From DAORHV01 sp964458645 (GTDB lineage: Bacteria; Patescibacteriota; Gracilibacteria; Peribacterales; Peribacteraceae): a stretch of 64,000 bases of DNA. Shown in pieces: positions 33,662 to 42,427 of this stretch (positions within the stretch are counted from its first letter, which is position 1; each line of letters starts with the position of its first letter). The DNA is taken from positions 62,001-126,000 of the forward strand of contig CAYWJU010000002.1 of assembly GCA_964458645.1 (NCBI GenBank). Direction: 5' to 3'. A program made the translations under genes and the position numbers. Under the pieces are notes generated by a model. That model searched no databases. It was not told the DNA's origin and saw only the letters and a list, made by a program, of their open reading frames with translations.

Positions 33662-33667
33662 TAGAAT
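33662..33667 (+). promoter_or_regulatory. -10 box of mltG
   Basis: TAGAAT, predicted +1 at 33674, one base before ATG 33675. Confidence 0.45.
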
Positions 33668-33674
33668 CACGAGT

Positions 33675-34688
33675 ATGAAGCGTTTCATTCTTGTCGCCGT
33701 TGTCGGCGCTCTTCTCCTGTGCATATGGGCACGGATGATGCTTGCTCCGGTGAATCCGAGCAGCGTTGCGCCGATTATTCTGACGATCGCGAAGGGTGAT
33801 TCGGTTGCGGATATCGCAATGAAGCTGGAGGAGTACGGCCTCATCCGTTCGGGTTTCGTCTTTAAGCTGTATGCGCGTGCGAAGGGCGCACACACCAATC
33901 TGCAGGCTGGGACATTTTCGTTGAATCAGTCCATGTCGGTTGACGACGTTCTCATTACGCTTCGCACCGGCAAGTCCGGCGAAATAAGCATTACCATCCC
34001 GGAGGGATGGACGGTTGCCGCCATCGATGCATTCATGGCTTCCAAAGGACTTGGAAAACCCGGCGATATTCTGGATTGCGCGTATAGCTGCGATTTTTCA
34101 GACAGTGATTTTCTGCCCAAGAACAACTTCGCCACGCGTGCCGATGGGTACGGCTCAAAACTGGAAGGTTATTTGTTCCCCGAAACATATTTCGTTGCCG
34201 TAGACGGCTATGCGCCCGAAGCGTTTTTGCACCGCATGCTGGAGACGTTTCGCCTTCGCGTTATCGACGGCCATGCAACGGACATCGGGCGCAGCGGTCG
34301 GGCATTGCACGATGCCGTTACCATGGCCTCTCTTGTCGAAGAAGAGTCGCGCCACGAAGAAGAGCGTCCGATTGTCGCTGGCATTCTTTGGAAACGGGAA
34401 GAGGCCGGGACTCTTCTGGGCGTAGATGCAACGGTGCGTTACCTGGTTGGGAAGCCGATCGGTGCAATTACCGTTTCCGATCTTGCATCGGATTCTCCCT
34501 ACAATACGCGCAAAGTTGCCGGCTTACCGCCGGGTCCTATTGCGAGCCCGGGTATATCGGCGATTCTTGCGGCATTGCAGCCTGAAGCATCGGAATATTG
34601 GTATTACCTACACGGAAACGACGGCGTCATTCATTATGCTCGTACCAACGATGAACATAACGTAAACAGGGCACGATACCTTCGTTAA
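33675..34688 (+). CDS. mltG: Endolytic murein transglycosylase MltG
   Basis: 337 aa. MltG cuts nascent glycan strands and so sets their length at the membrane. One N-terminal membrane helix (RFILVAVVGALLLCIWA), a LysM-like segment (AKGDSVADIAMKLEEYGLI), then the YceG core with EGYLFPETY, the catalytic Glu in ASLVEEES, WKREEAGTLLGVDATVRYL, SPYNTRKVAGLPPGPIASPG and the closing YYLHGNDGVIHYA. All motifs expected of the family are present and the length is normal. Confidence 0.95.
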   Translation: MKRFILVAVVGALLLCIWARMMLAPVNPSSVAPIILTIAKGDSVADIAMKLEEYGLIRSGFVFKLYARAKGAHTNLQAGTFSLNQSMSVDDVLITLRTGKSGEISITIPEGWTVAAIDAFMASKGLGKPGDILDCAYSCDFSDSDFLPKNNFATRADGYGSKLEGYLFPETYFVAVDGYAPEAFLHRMLETFRLRVIDGHATDIGRSGRALHDAVTMASLVEEESRHEEERPIVAGILWKREEAGTLLGVDATVRYLVGKPIGAITVSDLASDSPYNTRKVAGLPPGPIASPGISAILAALQPEASEYWYYLHGNDGVIHYARTNDEHNVNRARYLR

Positions 34689-34716
34689 AGATGCGTGCTG
34701 GCTCCATGGAAGCATT
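34689..34716 (+). terminator. Weak terminator candidate after mltG
   Basis: TGCT and AGCA flank a CCATGG core and the hairpin is followed by a T-rich run (TTTGTTTGTTTTT). The stem is short, so confidence is low. Confidence 0.3.
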
Positions 34717-34839
34717 TGTTTGTTTTTCACCTACAATGAGAAGAACACGCTCTAATAATTGATAAAAACAAGAAATATTGTACTATGCATTTGTCAGTGT
34801 TCGCATTGGCAATTCCGTTCATTCGCACTACCGCTCTTT

Positions 34840-34908
34840 GTACCTAGGCTCCTCTGGCGCATGTCGTATTGTGCGTCGCAGGAGCCTAGGTACCCCGCAA
34901 CGTTGCGG
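34840..34908. repeat. Two palindromic elements upstream of GC-rich ORF
   Basis: A perfect 14-bp inverted repeat (GTACCTAGGCTCCT at 34840-34853 and its complement at 34880-34893, 26-bp loop) is followed at once by the 14-bp palindrome CCGCAACGTTGCGG (34895-34908). The left arm contains the stop of a possible 20-aa leader peptide (ATG 34785). Confidence 0.8.
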
Positions 34909-34939
34909 ACTCAGAGGCTTCCTCGTTGGGATCACCCCA

Positions 34940-35350
34940 ATGACTGGTTTCCGTTTCCCTGCTCCGACCGACGCCGCCGACCTCGCGCTCGTGCCCCCCT
35001 CTGGCCCCGTGGCGATCATCGTCCACGAGTACGTGGGCATGGTCGGCGATTACGACAACAAGTGGGGCGAGTTCGACAACCGCGCCCCGGTCTACCGCGC
35101 GAAGCTGATCCTGCGCTCGCCGGTCGCCATCCGGCTCGCCGTTGCCTTCGGTGGCAAGCGCCGCGCCAACATCAAGCTGTGCGTGGCCGATCAGCTGTAC
35201 GTGCTGGACCTCGACGCGTACGTCAACAGCGACGATGGGGACCTGAAGATCCGCGTGCTGTTCAACGGCAACGTGCTGGAGTGCGCGGTGAGGGATCTGT
35301 GGTCCGCGGACGAAGAGGTCGCTAAGGTCTGTGACCTCATCGCGGGCTGA
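34940..35350 (+). CDS. Uncharacterised GC-rich ORF in a cassette-like setting
   Basis: 136 aa, unrecognised. It starts MTGFRFPAPTDAADLALV, is rich in beta-type hydrophobic stretches (VAIIVHEYVGMV, YRAKLILRSPVAIRLAVAF) and has an acidic C-terminus. Third-position G+C is much higher than in its neighbours. It is isolated between palindromes upstream and its own GNRA-loop terminator downstream, with no -10 box at the start. The frame is open upstream through the inverted repeat, but I do not accept that as coding. Origin by transfer is likely. Confidence 0.6.
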   Translation: MTGFRFPAPTDAADLALVPPSGPVAIIVHEYVGMVGDYDNKWGEFDNRAPVYRAKLILRSPVAIRLAVAFGGKRRANIKLCVADQLYVLDLDAYVNSDDGDLKIRVLFNGNVLECAVRDLWSADEEVAKVCDLIAG

Positions 35351-35377
35351 TAAGCGAAGTAGTGAGCTGAACGGGAG

Positions 35378-35407
35378 ACCCCGGTGACGCAAGTCGCCGG
35401 GGTTTTC
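35378..35407 (+). terminator. Strong intrinsic terminator with GCAA tetraloop
   Basis: An 11-bp stem (ACCCCGGTGAC with GTCGCCGGGGT, one wobble pair) closes a GCAA loop and is followed by TTTT, 27 bp past the stop of the 34940 ORF. Confidence 0.88.
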
Positions 35408-35473
35408 CACGTGCATTTCCTACTCCTATGCATCACTCTTTTCGCTCGATAAACGCCTGCGTACGCGAAGATG

Positions 35474-35875
35474 CTACGCTTGTGCTGTTTTGCGTTTACC
35501 GACGAGGTATGGGTGATTTCGAAGCGCCAGAATACGCGGATCTACCGGGCCGGAAGCATTGGCAAGAGCCGTCTCCAAGACGTCGAGTACGCAGGTGCAT
35601 GTGTCCATCAGCAAAAACTGGATCGCCTGATCGCGCTCCGGTCCAGTGCCGGACACAACGAGGTTCGCTTCCATCCAGTGGTCTACCGGGAACACGATAT
35701 CGCCATAGGACCCCAACGCATTCCGAATAGCCCGTCGGTGTTGGAACGACTCCGGCGCCAGCGGCCGTAGCACTGCCTCCACTTGCTCGTTGGTCGGGCG
35801 AACGTTGGGCTCCGGAAACGCTTCGCGAATAGTGGCGGCAATGTCTGCAGGGGTGTGCGATGGCATGTATTGCAT
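35474..35875 (-). CDS. Uncharacterised protein
   Basis: 133 aa from ATG 35875 (MQYMPSHTPADIAATIREAF...); a longer in-frame start would overlap the upstream gene. No family recognised. A Cys pair lies in LLMDTCTCVLDVL. It follows the 35889 gene by 13 bp on the same strand, so the two probably form an operon. Confidence 0.6.
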   Translation of the reverse strand: MQYMPSHTPADIAATIREAFPEPNVRPTNEQVEAVLRPLAPESFQHRRAIRNALGSYGDIVFPVDHWMEANLVVSGTGPERDQAIQFLLMDTCTCVLDVLETALANASGPVDPRILALRNHPYLVGKRKTAQA

Positions 35876-35888
35876 GGTAGCGGATGCA

Positions 35889-36689
35889 CTACTGCCACTG
35901 CATCGCGTTGCGCATGCGCTCAATGTACTTCTTGGCTTCTGATGCCAGGAACAGCGACGGCACGAACTGATCGGGGAATTCTGTTTGCGGAGCATGCGAC
36001 GGCCGGACAATGAGCGTACGCCGCTGTGTCGCCAGCGCCATGTACGTATCCAAATCTTGAATACCAGGCCTGGTCACTGTGGGCTCCACGTCCAGATCGG
36101 CGCAAATACTTTCCAGAGTTTGGATGGAGTGGATGCAGAGCTGCGTACTCCAATCGGCACGCTGCTCGCTAGAGGTATCGATACAGCCTCCGGCAAACAG
36201 GACATCCCGTGTGAAAGAGTGCGTGGCATCGCGCAGGGCTTCCACGCGCTCGCGCAAGCGCTGATGGAAATTCCTGCTCTTCAACATGTGCGCAGCCGGA
36301 TTAATGTGCGCAAGCAGCGCATTCTCTTCCAATGGTGTCGCGCCGCTCTTGGCAATGCCCATCGCCACAAGCATGTGACAGTTATTCACATGTTCGGAGT
36401 TGATGTCCTTGGCAGTCACCGGTGAAATGCCGTAGTCCATCATCGCACCCAGTAGTACGCCATCGGTGGTTTGGTCGGCAGGAATGCAGCGAGGCGAGAA
36501 CTCGGTATGACCAACCAACTGGCCCATGCTCCTCAGCACATCATCGTGTGGTCGTTCCCCAACAGGCACATACACGCCATTTGGCAGTACGAGTCGTTCG
36601 TTAAGCGGTGTGTGCCAGTCGATGCGCAACTGCGGCACACCAGTAGCGATGCCTGCTTTGCCGGGCAGGAACGAGGGCTTTGTGGGCAT
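35889..36689 (-). CDS. Uncharacterised protein
   Basis: 266 aa, unrecognised, without signal peptide or membrane segment. It contains several His- and Cys-bearing stretches (SEHVNNCHMLVAMG, FAGGCIDTSSEQ, TQLCIHSIQTLESIC). First gene of a likely two-gene operon with 35474-35875. TAATAT at 36701-36696 places transcription start on the ATG. Confidence 0.7.
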   Translation of the reverse strand: MPTKPSFLPGKAGIATGVPQLRIDWHTPLNERLVLPNGVYVPVGERPHDDVLRSMGQLVGHTEFSPRCIPADQTTDGVLLGAMMDYGISPVTAKDINSEHVNNCHMLVAMGIAKSGATPLEENALLAHINPAAHMLKSRNFHQRLRERVEALRDATHSFTRDVLFAGGCIDTSSEQRADWSTQLCIHSIQTLESICADLDVEPTVTRPGIQDLDTYMALATQRRTLIVRPSHAPQTEFPDQFVPSLFLASEAKKYIERMRNAMQWQ

Positions 36690-36695
36690 AGCGGC

Positions 36696-36701
36696 ATATT
36701 A
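36696..36701 (-). promoter_or_regulatory. -10 box of 36689 gene
   Basis: TAATAT, predicted +1 at 36689, the A of the ATG. Confidence 0.45.
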
Positions 36702-36790
36702 AATCATATATTTTTTTTCAGTCAATTTTTGCAGACTGCGCCCGTTACCGATCGGAGCGCAGCGGTCTGGGAAAAAGCGCTATTTTCTGC

Positions 36791-36796
36791 TATACT
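36791..36796 (+). promoter_or_regulatory. -10 box of 36803 gene
   Basis: TGC-TATACT, predicted +1 at 36803, the A of the ATG. Confidence 0.5.
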
Positions 36797-36802
36797 GTCC
36801 TG

Positions 36803-37507
36803 ATGCGAACATTTCTCGTCTTCTCCGTCATCGCGCTCTACATTGCGGTCGCATTCGTGCCGCCGTCCTCGCAGAATTTGCAGGCGGCAATGTTGCAGCT
36901 CAATGAGTCCAGGCTTTTTACCGGAATTCATGTCGGCAGCGTTACAGCCGCAGGCCAGAAGGTCGATCTGCTTGCCACGGCAGGCTTATTGAAAGACTTG
37001 GCGACCAAGGTAGCAACCACGTCGCCGCAGTCTGTTGTCAGCGGTGCTTCCGGCAAAGAATATGCCGAAAAAATCACGCAGGCTGCCGGTGTAATTGCCG
37101 CAATCGGTGGCAAGTCGACCGATGAGCTGAAGGTTGATTTGCGCAATGAGTTGGCAAAGAAGGCGGCAGAAGCGATTCAGAATATCGGCAAAGGCAAGCC
37201 GGCCGGAAGCATTGCCTGGAAGAGAATATTGAAGAATGAAGTCGACCCAGTCGTACTGGAGCAGCTACAACTGATTCAGGCTGCGATTGTGGCTAGCGAC
37301 GTTCGATTGTGCGGTGCATTGCCGTATGCAGCCCCGGTTGAACGGACTGCCGACGGAACCACATTCATGACTCCTTCACATGGCGATTACCTTGCCTACT
37401 GCCTGGCACGCGTCACTGGTGAAGGCAGTCGATGCGATCAAATCGATGATCGTATTGCTCCCGCACTGCAAACAGCATGTCGCGCGGATTTCGGATCCGA
37501 TGTCTAG
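36803..37507 (+). CDS. Uncharacterised membrane-anchored or exported protein
   Basis: 234 aa. One N-terminal hydrophobic segment (TFLVFSVIALYIAVAFV) acts as signal peptide or anchor; the rest is helical and hydrophilic with Cys residues in the C-terminal third (RLCGALPY, YCLARVTGEGSRCDQ, TACRADFG), possibly disulfide-bonded outside the cell. No family recognised. The start codon coincides with the predicted transcription start. Confidence 0.7.
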   Translation: MRTFLVFSVIALYIAVAFVPPSSQNLQAAMLQLNESRLFTGIHVGSVTAAGQKVDLLATAGLLKDLATKVATTSPQSVVSGASGKEYAEKITQAAGVIAAIGGKSTDELKVDLRNELAKKAAEAIQNIGKGKPAGSIAWKRILKNEVDPVVLEQLQLIQAAIVASDVRLCGALPYAAPVERTADGTTFMTPSHGDYLAYCLARVTGEGSRCDQIDDRIAPALQTACRADFGSDV

Positions 37508-37530
37508 TGCTCCCTTTTGTCTTTCCGACG

Positions 37531-37536
37531 TACACT
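37531..37536 (+). promoter_or_regulatory. -10 box of LOG-like gene
   Basis: TACACT, predicted +1 at 37543, leader 6 nt to ATG 37549. Confidence 0.35.
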
Positions 37537-37548
37537 TCCCCTATCCGT

Positions 37549-38166
37549 ATGATCATGAAGAAGCGCAAAATCAAGATCGGAGTCATGGGTTCCGCCAGCG
37601 GACCGCAGATTGAGGATCCCATTGCCCGACAGAAGGCTCGCGAAATCGGCGAAGAAATCGCCAAGCGCGGTCACGTGTTCATTAACGGCGCCTGCCCGGG
37701 ACTGCCGCACGATTCCATGCTTGCCGCAAAGGAAGGCGGCGGGCTGACCATGGGTATTTCGCCGGCGTTCTCCGAGTACGAGCACATCAATGAGTATATG
37801 TCGCCTGCCGGTCACGACATCATCGTATTCACAGGTCTTGGTTTCATGGAGCGCGACATCATCAACATCCGCTCCAGTGACGCCATCGTCATCGTCGGCG
37901 GCGGTATCGGCACGTTGAACGAATTAACCATCGCCTACGATGAGGGTCGTCCGATTGGCATTCTCACCAACTCCGGCGGCATCAGCAATGCCGTGCCGCA
38001 CATTGTAGAAGAGCTCTGCAAACGTACCATTCCTCCAAATATGGTGTTCGATGACGAACCCAAGAAGCTCTTAGACAAGCTGGAGGTCGTCATCGAGGCC
38101 TATCCACTGCCGATCCACGAAGACGGGCGCGTCAAAGACTCCAAGGGAGGAAATGCCCGAGGCTAA
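37549..38166 (+). CDS. LOG / lysine-decarboxylase-like Rossmann protein
   Basis: 205 aa from ATG 37549; an in-frame start at 37477 would overlap the upstream gene. The TIGR00725/LOG-type fold is indicated by KIGVMGSASG, HVFINGACPGLPHD, and the nucleotide-binding GGGIGTLNEL (the PGGxGTxxE-like motif of LOG proteins, with Gly in place of the usual Pro). LOG proteins release cytokinin bases from nucleotides; in bacteria many are of unknown role, and the name does not imply lysine decarboxylase activity. Confidence 0.82.
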   Translation: MIMKKRKIKIGVMGSASGPQIEDPIARQKAREIGEEIAKRGHVFINGACPGLPHDSMLAAKEGGGLTMGISPAFSEYEHINEYMSPAGHDIIVFTGLGFMERDIINIRSSDAIVIVGGGIGTLNELTIAYDEGRPIGILTNSGGISNAVPHIVEELCKRTIPPNMVFDDEPKKLLDKLEVVIEAYPLPIHEDGRVKDSKGGNARG

Positions 38167-38226
38167 TACGGCAAGCGAACCAAAGAAGACCGCGACGACA
38201 AGAGCCGAACGCTCCTTGTTGCCCCT

Positions 38227-38250
38227 GCCTGCCGGCAGGCTTGATTTTTT
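38227..38250 (+). terminator. Terminator after LOG-like gene
   Basis: The 14-bp palindrome GCCTGCCGGCAGGC (5-bp stem, CCGG loop) is followed by TTGATTTTTT, 60 bp past the stop and just before the convergent gene at 38257. Confidence 0.6.
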
Positions 38251-38256
38251 GTCTTC

Positions 38257-40191
38257 TTATTTTTTTGTTCCAACGATTCCCATCTTGATCATTTCGTTGA
38301 GCAGTGCCTTGGCATCGGTGTTGTTTGGATTCTTTTGCAACAGGCCTTTCAGCAGCTCCAGAGCCGCAGCATTGTGTCCTTGGCGCAGTTCGACTGCACA
38401 CAGTCGCAGTGTTACCTCGGTGAGTTCCGGATTCAGTTCCAGTGCTCTGCGAAAGTTCGATGCTGCAGCTGGGAAGTTTTCTTGCCGCTCGTGCACAATG
38501 CCGAGCGCTTGCCAACCCTCGGCGAAGCGCGGATTGATTTCCATGGCCTTGGTCAGTGCTGCTTCGGCTTCCGGTAGTCGGTTGGTATGCTCGTACACGC
38601 TGCCCAGGTTGATGTATGCGGCGGTAAATTCGGGCTCCAGTTGGATCGCACGTTCATAGGCGGCAATGGCTTGTTCGCTGTTCCCAGCTTCCTGTTCAAT
38701 AATTCCAAGGCCCATCTGCGGTTCGGGTTTCTGCGGGTACGCGGCAATGGCTTTCTGATATTCGGCTTTGGCCAAATCCGTACGCCCCTGGAGTTTGTAG
38801 ATGTTGGCGAAATTGGTGTAGACCTCCATTCGTGGGTGGATCGCAAACGCAGCACGCGTTTGGGCCAATGCTGCATCCAGCCTTCCGGCTTCACGGTCGA
38901 TGATCGCCAAGTTCAAATGTGCGGCGATGGCGTCCGGTTGCTTTTTCAGGGCATCGCGGAACAAGACTTCGCTGTTGCGCCAGATCGTCGTTTGCAACGA
39001 GGCCAGTACGCCAAATGTTCCGAGTATGCCAAGAATGCCAATTCCGGCGATGCCGGCATTCCGGTCCAGCGTTCGTGTGTCACTGCTGCGCCGTACGATG
39101 TACTCCAACAGCAAGCCGAAGACCAAAAAGATGCCTATGGACGGCAAGTAGGCATAGCGGTCGGAGGCGAAATACACTTCGCCTCCTTTGGCAAAATTCG
39201 TAAATGACGGCAAGAGGTTGATCAAAAAGAATATGAGTCCGAACGCCGCCATGCGAGAGCGGAATGCCAGCCAGACCGTAAATGCCATGAGCGCCAGCGT
39301 GAGAATCACGGGCACGAAGAAGTCCTGTGATGAAATCGCTATGGTCTTGGTGTACGGATACAGCACCGTCAGATCGGTGGGCATCACCAGCTTCTGGACA
39401 TAGAACATGGTGCTCTTGGCCGCCATGAGGATTTTGTCTCCCGTTCCGGTGGATTCCAGGACTTCGCGCTTGCCGAACAGTGCCACGATTCCGAGTGTCA
39501 CAGACAAGGCAGCGTAGGGGAGTTTCTCCGCTATTGCGCCTTTCGTGAGTACTCGGCGCCGCACCCAGTCGATGAGTACCAGCATCACCGGCAGCATGAC
39601 AATGGACACCTTGGCCAACAGTCCGAGGGCGAACAGCGCGACGCTCAGTCCGTAGATCCACCACTGTCCGCGAACCCGGTCTTCAGTGGGTGCGTAGTGC
39701 ACGTATGCCAACAGCGATGCCAAGCAGAAGAACGTCGAGAGCGTATCTTTGCGAGCACTTGCCCATGCCACCGCTTCCACATGCAGCGGATGCGTGACGA
39801 ACAGCAATGCAACCAACCAGCCGAGCCATGCTTTGCCCGTCAACTTGCGAACGAATGCCATTGCCAGCAGTGCGCTGAGCGCATGCAAAACCAAGTTGCC
39901 TAGGTGATAGGGCAACGGATTCAGTCCGCCCATGGCGTAGTCCACCTGCCAACTGAGCAGCGTGAGTGGAATATAGAGTTCCGGATCATAACTTGTGAAT
40001 GCGCGCCGTATGTTCTCGGCGTTCACATCTTTGAGAATCGTATTGCCGTAAATGAGGGCGGTGTCGTCCCACGATACGAATGCATTGTGCAACGATGCGC
40101 CGTAGACAATGAGCGCCACGGCTGAAACAAGCAACGCGGGCAGCCCGATATCGAGCAGGAACCGCCGGAGCCGGGACGTCTCGCTCATCAT
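38257..40191 (-). CDS. TMTC-like multi-pass membrane protein with TPR repeats
   Basis: 644 aa. The N-terminal 400 residues hold about ten membrane segments with features of the TMTC/PMT-type glycosyltransferase superfamily: FVSWDDTALI near the first loop (Asp-Asp acceptor-type motif), THPLHVEAVAWASARKDTLS, and YFASDRYAYLPSIG. The C-terminal 200 residues are five or so TPR repeats (PEPQMGLGIIEQEAGNSEQA, TAAYINLGSVYEHTN). It may transfer a sugar from a lipid carrier to proteins, by family analogy only. The start overlaps the stop of der by 4 bp (ATGA), so the genes are translationally coupled. Confidence 0.82.
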   Translation of the reverse strand: MMSETSRLRRFLLDIGLPALLVSAVALIVYGASLHNAFVSWDDTALIYGNTILKDVNAENIRRAFTSYDPELYIPLTLLSWQVDYAMGGLNPLPYHLGNLVLHALSALLAMAFVRKLTGKAWLGWLVALLFVTHPLHVEAVAWASARKDTLSTFFCLASLLAYVHYAPTEDRVRGQWWIYGLSVALFALGLLAKVSIVMLPVMLVLIDWVRRRVLTKGAIAEKLPYAALSVTLGIVALFGKREVLESTGTGDKILMAAKSTMFYVQKLVMPTDLTVLYPYTKTIAISSQDFFVPVILTLALMAFTVWLAFRSRMAAFGLIFFLINLLPSFTNFAKGGEVYFASDRYAYLPSIGIFLVFGLLLEYIVRRSSDTRTLDRNAGIAGIGILGILGTFGVLASLQTTIWRNSEVLFRDALKKQPDAIAAHLNLAIIDREAGRLDAALAQTRAAFAIHPRMEVYTNFANIYKLQGRTDLAKAEYQKAIAAYPQKPEPQMGLGIIEQEAGNSEQAIAAYERAIQLEPEFTAAYINLGSVYEHTNRLPEAEAALTKAMEINPRFAEGWQALGIVHERQENFPAAASNFRRALELNPELTEVTLRLCAVELRQGHNAAALELLKGLLQKNPNNTDAKALLNEMIKMGIVGTKK

Positions 40192-41558
40192 TCTTTGTCT
40201 AAGTAAGTCGGACGTTCGCGTTGCGTGCTTTTGGTGACCCAGCGAATCGGCGTCCCGTCGAAGCCGAACGTTTCACGTAGGCGGTTGTCCAAATAACGCA
40301 GCTGTGTCACGCCCACGTTCTTCGGGTTTTTCACGAAAACCACGAATGTCGGAGGAATGTCATCCGCCTGCGTGATGAACTTGCTGCGGGCGATTTCGCC
40401 AAGTGGTTGGCCGTAGGTAACGCGCTCGAACCATTTCTTCAGTTCGCGCATGGGGATACGGCGTACGCGGGCAGCCTGCACGGACTCTGCGACGTCGAAA
40501 ATTTTCAGCACGCCGTCACGGGTCTTTGCCGAAACCGGCATCATTTTGGCGAAGCGGCAGAAGTTGAGCATCAGCTGGACGTCGGCCATTTTTTCCTTGC
40601 GCGCCTCGCCTTTCAGCGTATCAATTTTATTAACCAGAATGATCATGCCCTTACCCGATTGCACGATAAGGCTGGCGATCTTTTTGTCCTGCTGTGTGAC
40701 TTCCTTTTCGGTGGCGTCCAGCACGAGCACCGCAATGTCGCAATGCTCCACTGCCTGTACCGTGCGCAGCATGGAGTACCGTTCGATTTCAGGAAGTGTT
40801 CGGGCGTGCTTTTTAATGCCGGCCGTGTCTACCAGCACGTACGGATGCTCCTGGAAGTACACAACCGTATCGGTGCTGTCGCGAGTTGTACCGGCGACCT
40901 CGGATACCAACAAGGCGGCCGTTTCGCGCTGAGCGTCGTTCATCATCGCGTTGACGAGCGAGCTTTTGCCCACGTTGGGTTTGCCCACGATGGCGATGCG
41001 TAGTGCCGTGTCCGTGCGTTCCTCCAGGCGGCCGAAGTGCAGCTTTGTGAGTTCATCCGTAATGGCGTCGCGCAGCTCATCTATGCCGCGGTTGTGCGTG
41101 GCGGAAATGTGGATGATGTTGTCGCCCATGCGAATCTCGTGCGGCTGCGGGGCGACCTCTTCGGCGATTTCATCGTTGTCGATTTTCGTGAGCGTTACGA
41201 TCACGGGAACGTGGCGTTTACGCTTCTTGCGCAGCACGTCAATGATGCGATGGTCGTCTTGGGTCAATTGCTCCTTGCCGTTGATTGTCAGCAAAATAAG
41301 GTCGGCGTGTTCGAGTGCAAGCATCGACTGGCCATAGACGTCCTCTTCGAAATCTTTGTCATCGGTGGCGCCCATACCGCCGGTGTCGACCAGTAGGTAG
41401 CTAACCTCTTCGTTGTCGATGCGTTCGGAAATATGGTCGCGGGTTGTGCCTGGAATTTCGCTTACGATCGCACGGCGTTTTCCAACCATGCGGTTGAAGA
41501 GCGTCGATTTGCCGGTATTCGGCCTGCCGATGATCGCAACCGTGGGTAATTTGGCCAT
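40188..41558 (-). CDS. der: Ribosome-assembly GTPase Der (EngA)
   Basis: 456 aa. Der has two tandem G domains followed by a KH-like domain and is needed for 50S assembly. Domain 1: GRPNTGKST, DTGGMG, TKID. Domain 2: GKPNVGKSS, DTAGIKKHAR, NKID. The KH-like tail is present (PTFVVFVKNPKNVG). Length is normal. TACACT (41571-41566) predicts a 1-nt leader. First gene of an operon with the TMTC-like gene. Confidence 0.96.
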   Translation of the reverse strand: MAKLPTVAIIGRPNTGKSTLFNRMVGKRRAIVSEIPGTTRDHISERIDNEEVSYLLVDTGGMGATDDKDFEEDVYGQSMLALEHADLILLTINGKEQLTQDDHRIIDVLRKKRKRHVPVIVTLTKIDNDEIAEEVAPQPHEIRMGDNIIHISATHNRGIDELRDAITDELTKLHFGRLEERTDTALRIAIVGKPNVGKSSLVNAMMNDAQRETAALLVSEVAGTTRDSTDTVVYFQEHPYVLVDTAGIKKHARTLPEIERYSMLRTVQAVEHCDIAVLVLDATEKEVTQQDKKIASLIVQSGKGMIILVNKIDTLKGEARKEKMADVQLMLNFCRFAKMMPVSAKTRDGVLKIFDVAESVQAARVRRIPMRELKKWFERVTYGQPLGEIARSKFITQADDIPPTFVVFVKNPKNVGVTQLRYLDNRLRETFGFDGTPIRWVTKSTQRERPTYLDKE

Positions 41559-41565
41559 GCGCCAC

Positions 41566-41571
41566 AGTGTA
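41566..41571 (-). promoter_or_regulatory. -10 box of der
   Basis: TACACT, predicted +1 at 41559, one base before ATG 41558. Confidence 0.45.
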
Positions 41572-41591
41572 CACCGCTTTCACAGTTCTTC

Positions 41592-42422
41592 TTAGGCTTT
41601 TTTCAGCGGAATCGATTCGCGGGGGTCTGCGATCTCTATTGCGCGGTCGCCATATTGCCTGAGCATGTCGTGGATAATCGCCAGCGGCATGCTATAGCCC
41701 ATTTCCTCCCAGCCCAGCGCTTCCAGGCGGAATGCTTGGATACCTGCGGCTCCCTTGTGCACCCGAGCGGTGCGGTCCCCGAGTGTCACGTCGGCAACAA
41801 CGCCGGACTTCGATGTGGTGTAGTCCGTGGGCGTCCCTGCGTAAAAGCCCTCTGTCGTTTTGAAGTGCTGCGAACGGTCGTCCAAACCAACGCGCATGAC
41901 AGCAGTCAGACGCAGTTGTTTTGCATAGGCATCTTTATCCACGTCGCCGCCTTTCAGACGGATGCTGGCCAAACCCACCGCCATACGCATGATCGGACCG
42001 TTGTCGATTGTGCCGGGCTTCGGCAAGTCACCGCTTTTGCGCGGACGAAAAACGATCGGTGTCATCATATTTCCCAAGCCCTGATTCCTGACGCCGCTGA
42101 ATGCAAGAATGTCACGCACGGCATGCATCTGTGAGGCAATGCGATAGACCACGCCGATGATTTTCTCGTGGTCCTCGAATCCGCTCAGGCGTCCTTGTGG
42201 GATACTCGCCCAGACGCGCTCGAACGCTTGCACCACGCATGCGGCCAGCGGATCACTCTTCATCTTCTCTAGATCGAAGTTGGCGAACACCACTTGTCGC
42301 AGCTGGTCCTTCTCGGCATCCCAATACTCCAGCGCGTCGCGGGGAGGCAGGCTGGAAATGCTCTGCAGGTGACCGCCGAGAAACGGCGCCAGATTGTCGA
42401 CTGCTGAAATGGTACTGGCCAT
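41592..42422 (-). CDS. Uncharacterised protein, second gene of pair
   Basis: 276 aa, unrecognised; soluble by appearance. Mixed alpha/beta composition, with GDRTARVHKGAAGIQAFRLE and GYSMPLAIIHDMLRQYG as its more distinctive C-terminal stretches. It starts 5 bp after the 42428 gene stops, so the two are very likely co-transcribed and may act together. Confidence 0.7.
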   Translation of the reverse strand: MASTISAVDNLAPFLGGHLQSISSLPPRDALEYWDAEKDQLRQVVFANFDLEKMKSDPLAACVVQAFERVWASIPQGRLSGFEDHEKIIGVVYRIASQMHAVRDILAFSGVRNQGLGNMMTPIVFRPRKSGDLPKPGTIDNGPIMRMAVGLASIRLKGGDVDKDAYAKQLRLTAVMRVGLDDRSQHFKTTEGFYAGTPTDYTTSKSGVVADVTLGDRTARVHKGAAGIQAFRLEALGWEEMGYSMPLAIIHDMLRQYGDRAIEIADPRESIPLKKA

Positions 42423-42427
42423 ACTGT

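Noticed and set aside
34778..34939. Extension of the 34940 ORF through the inverted repeat
   Set aside because: The perfect palindromes and loss of protein-like composition mark this as non-coding control DNA.
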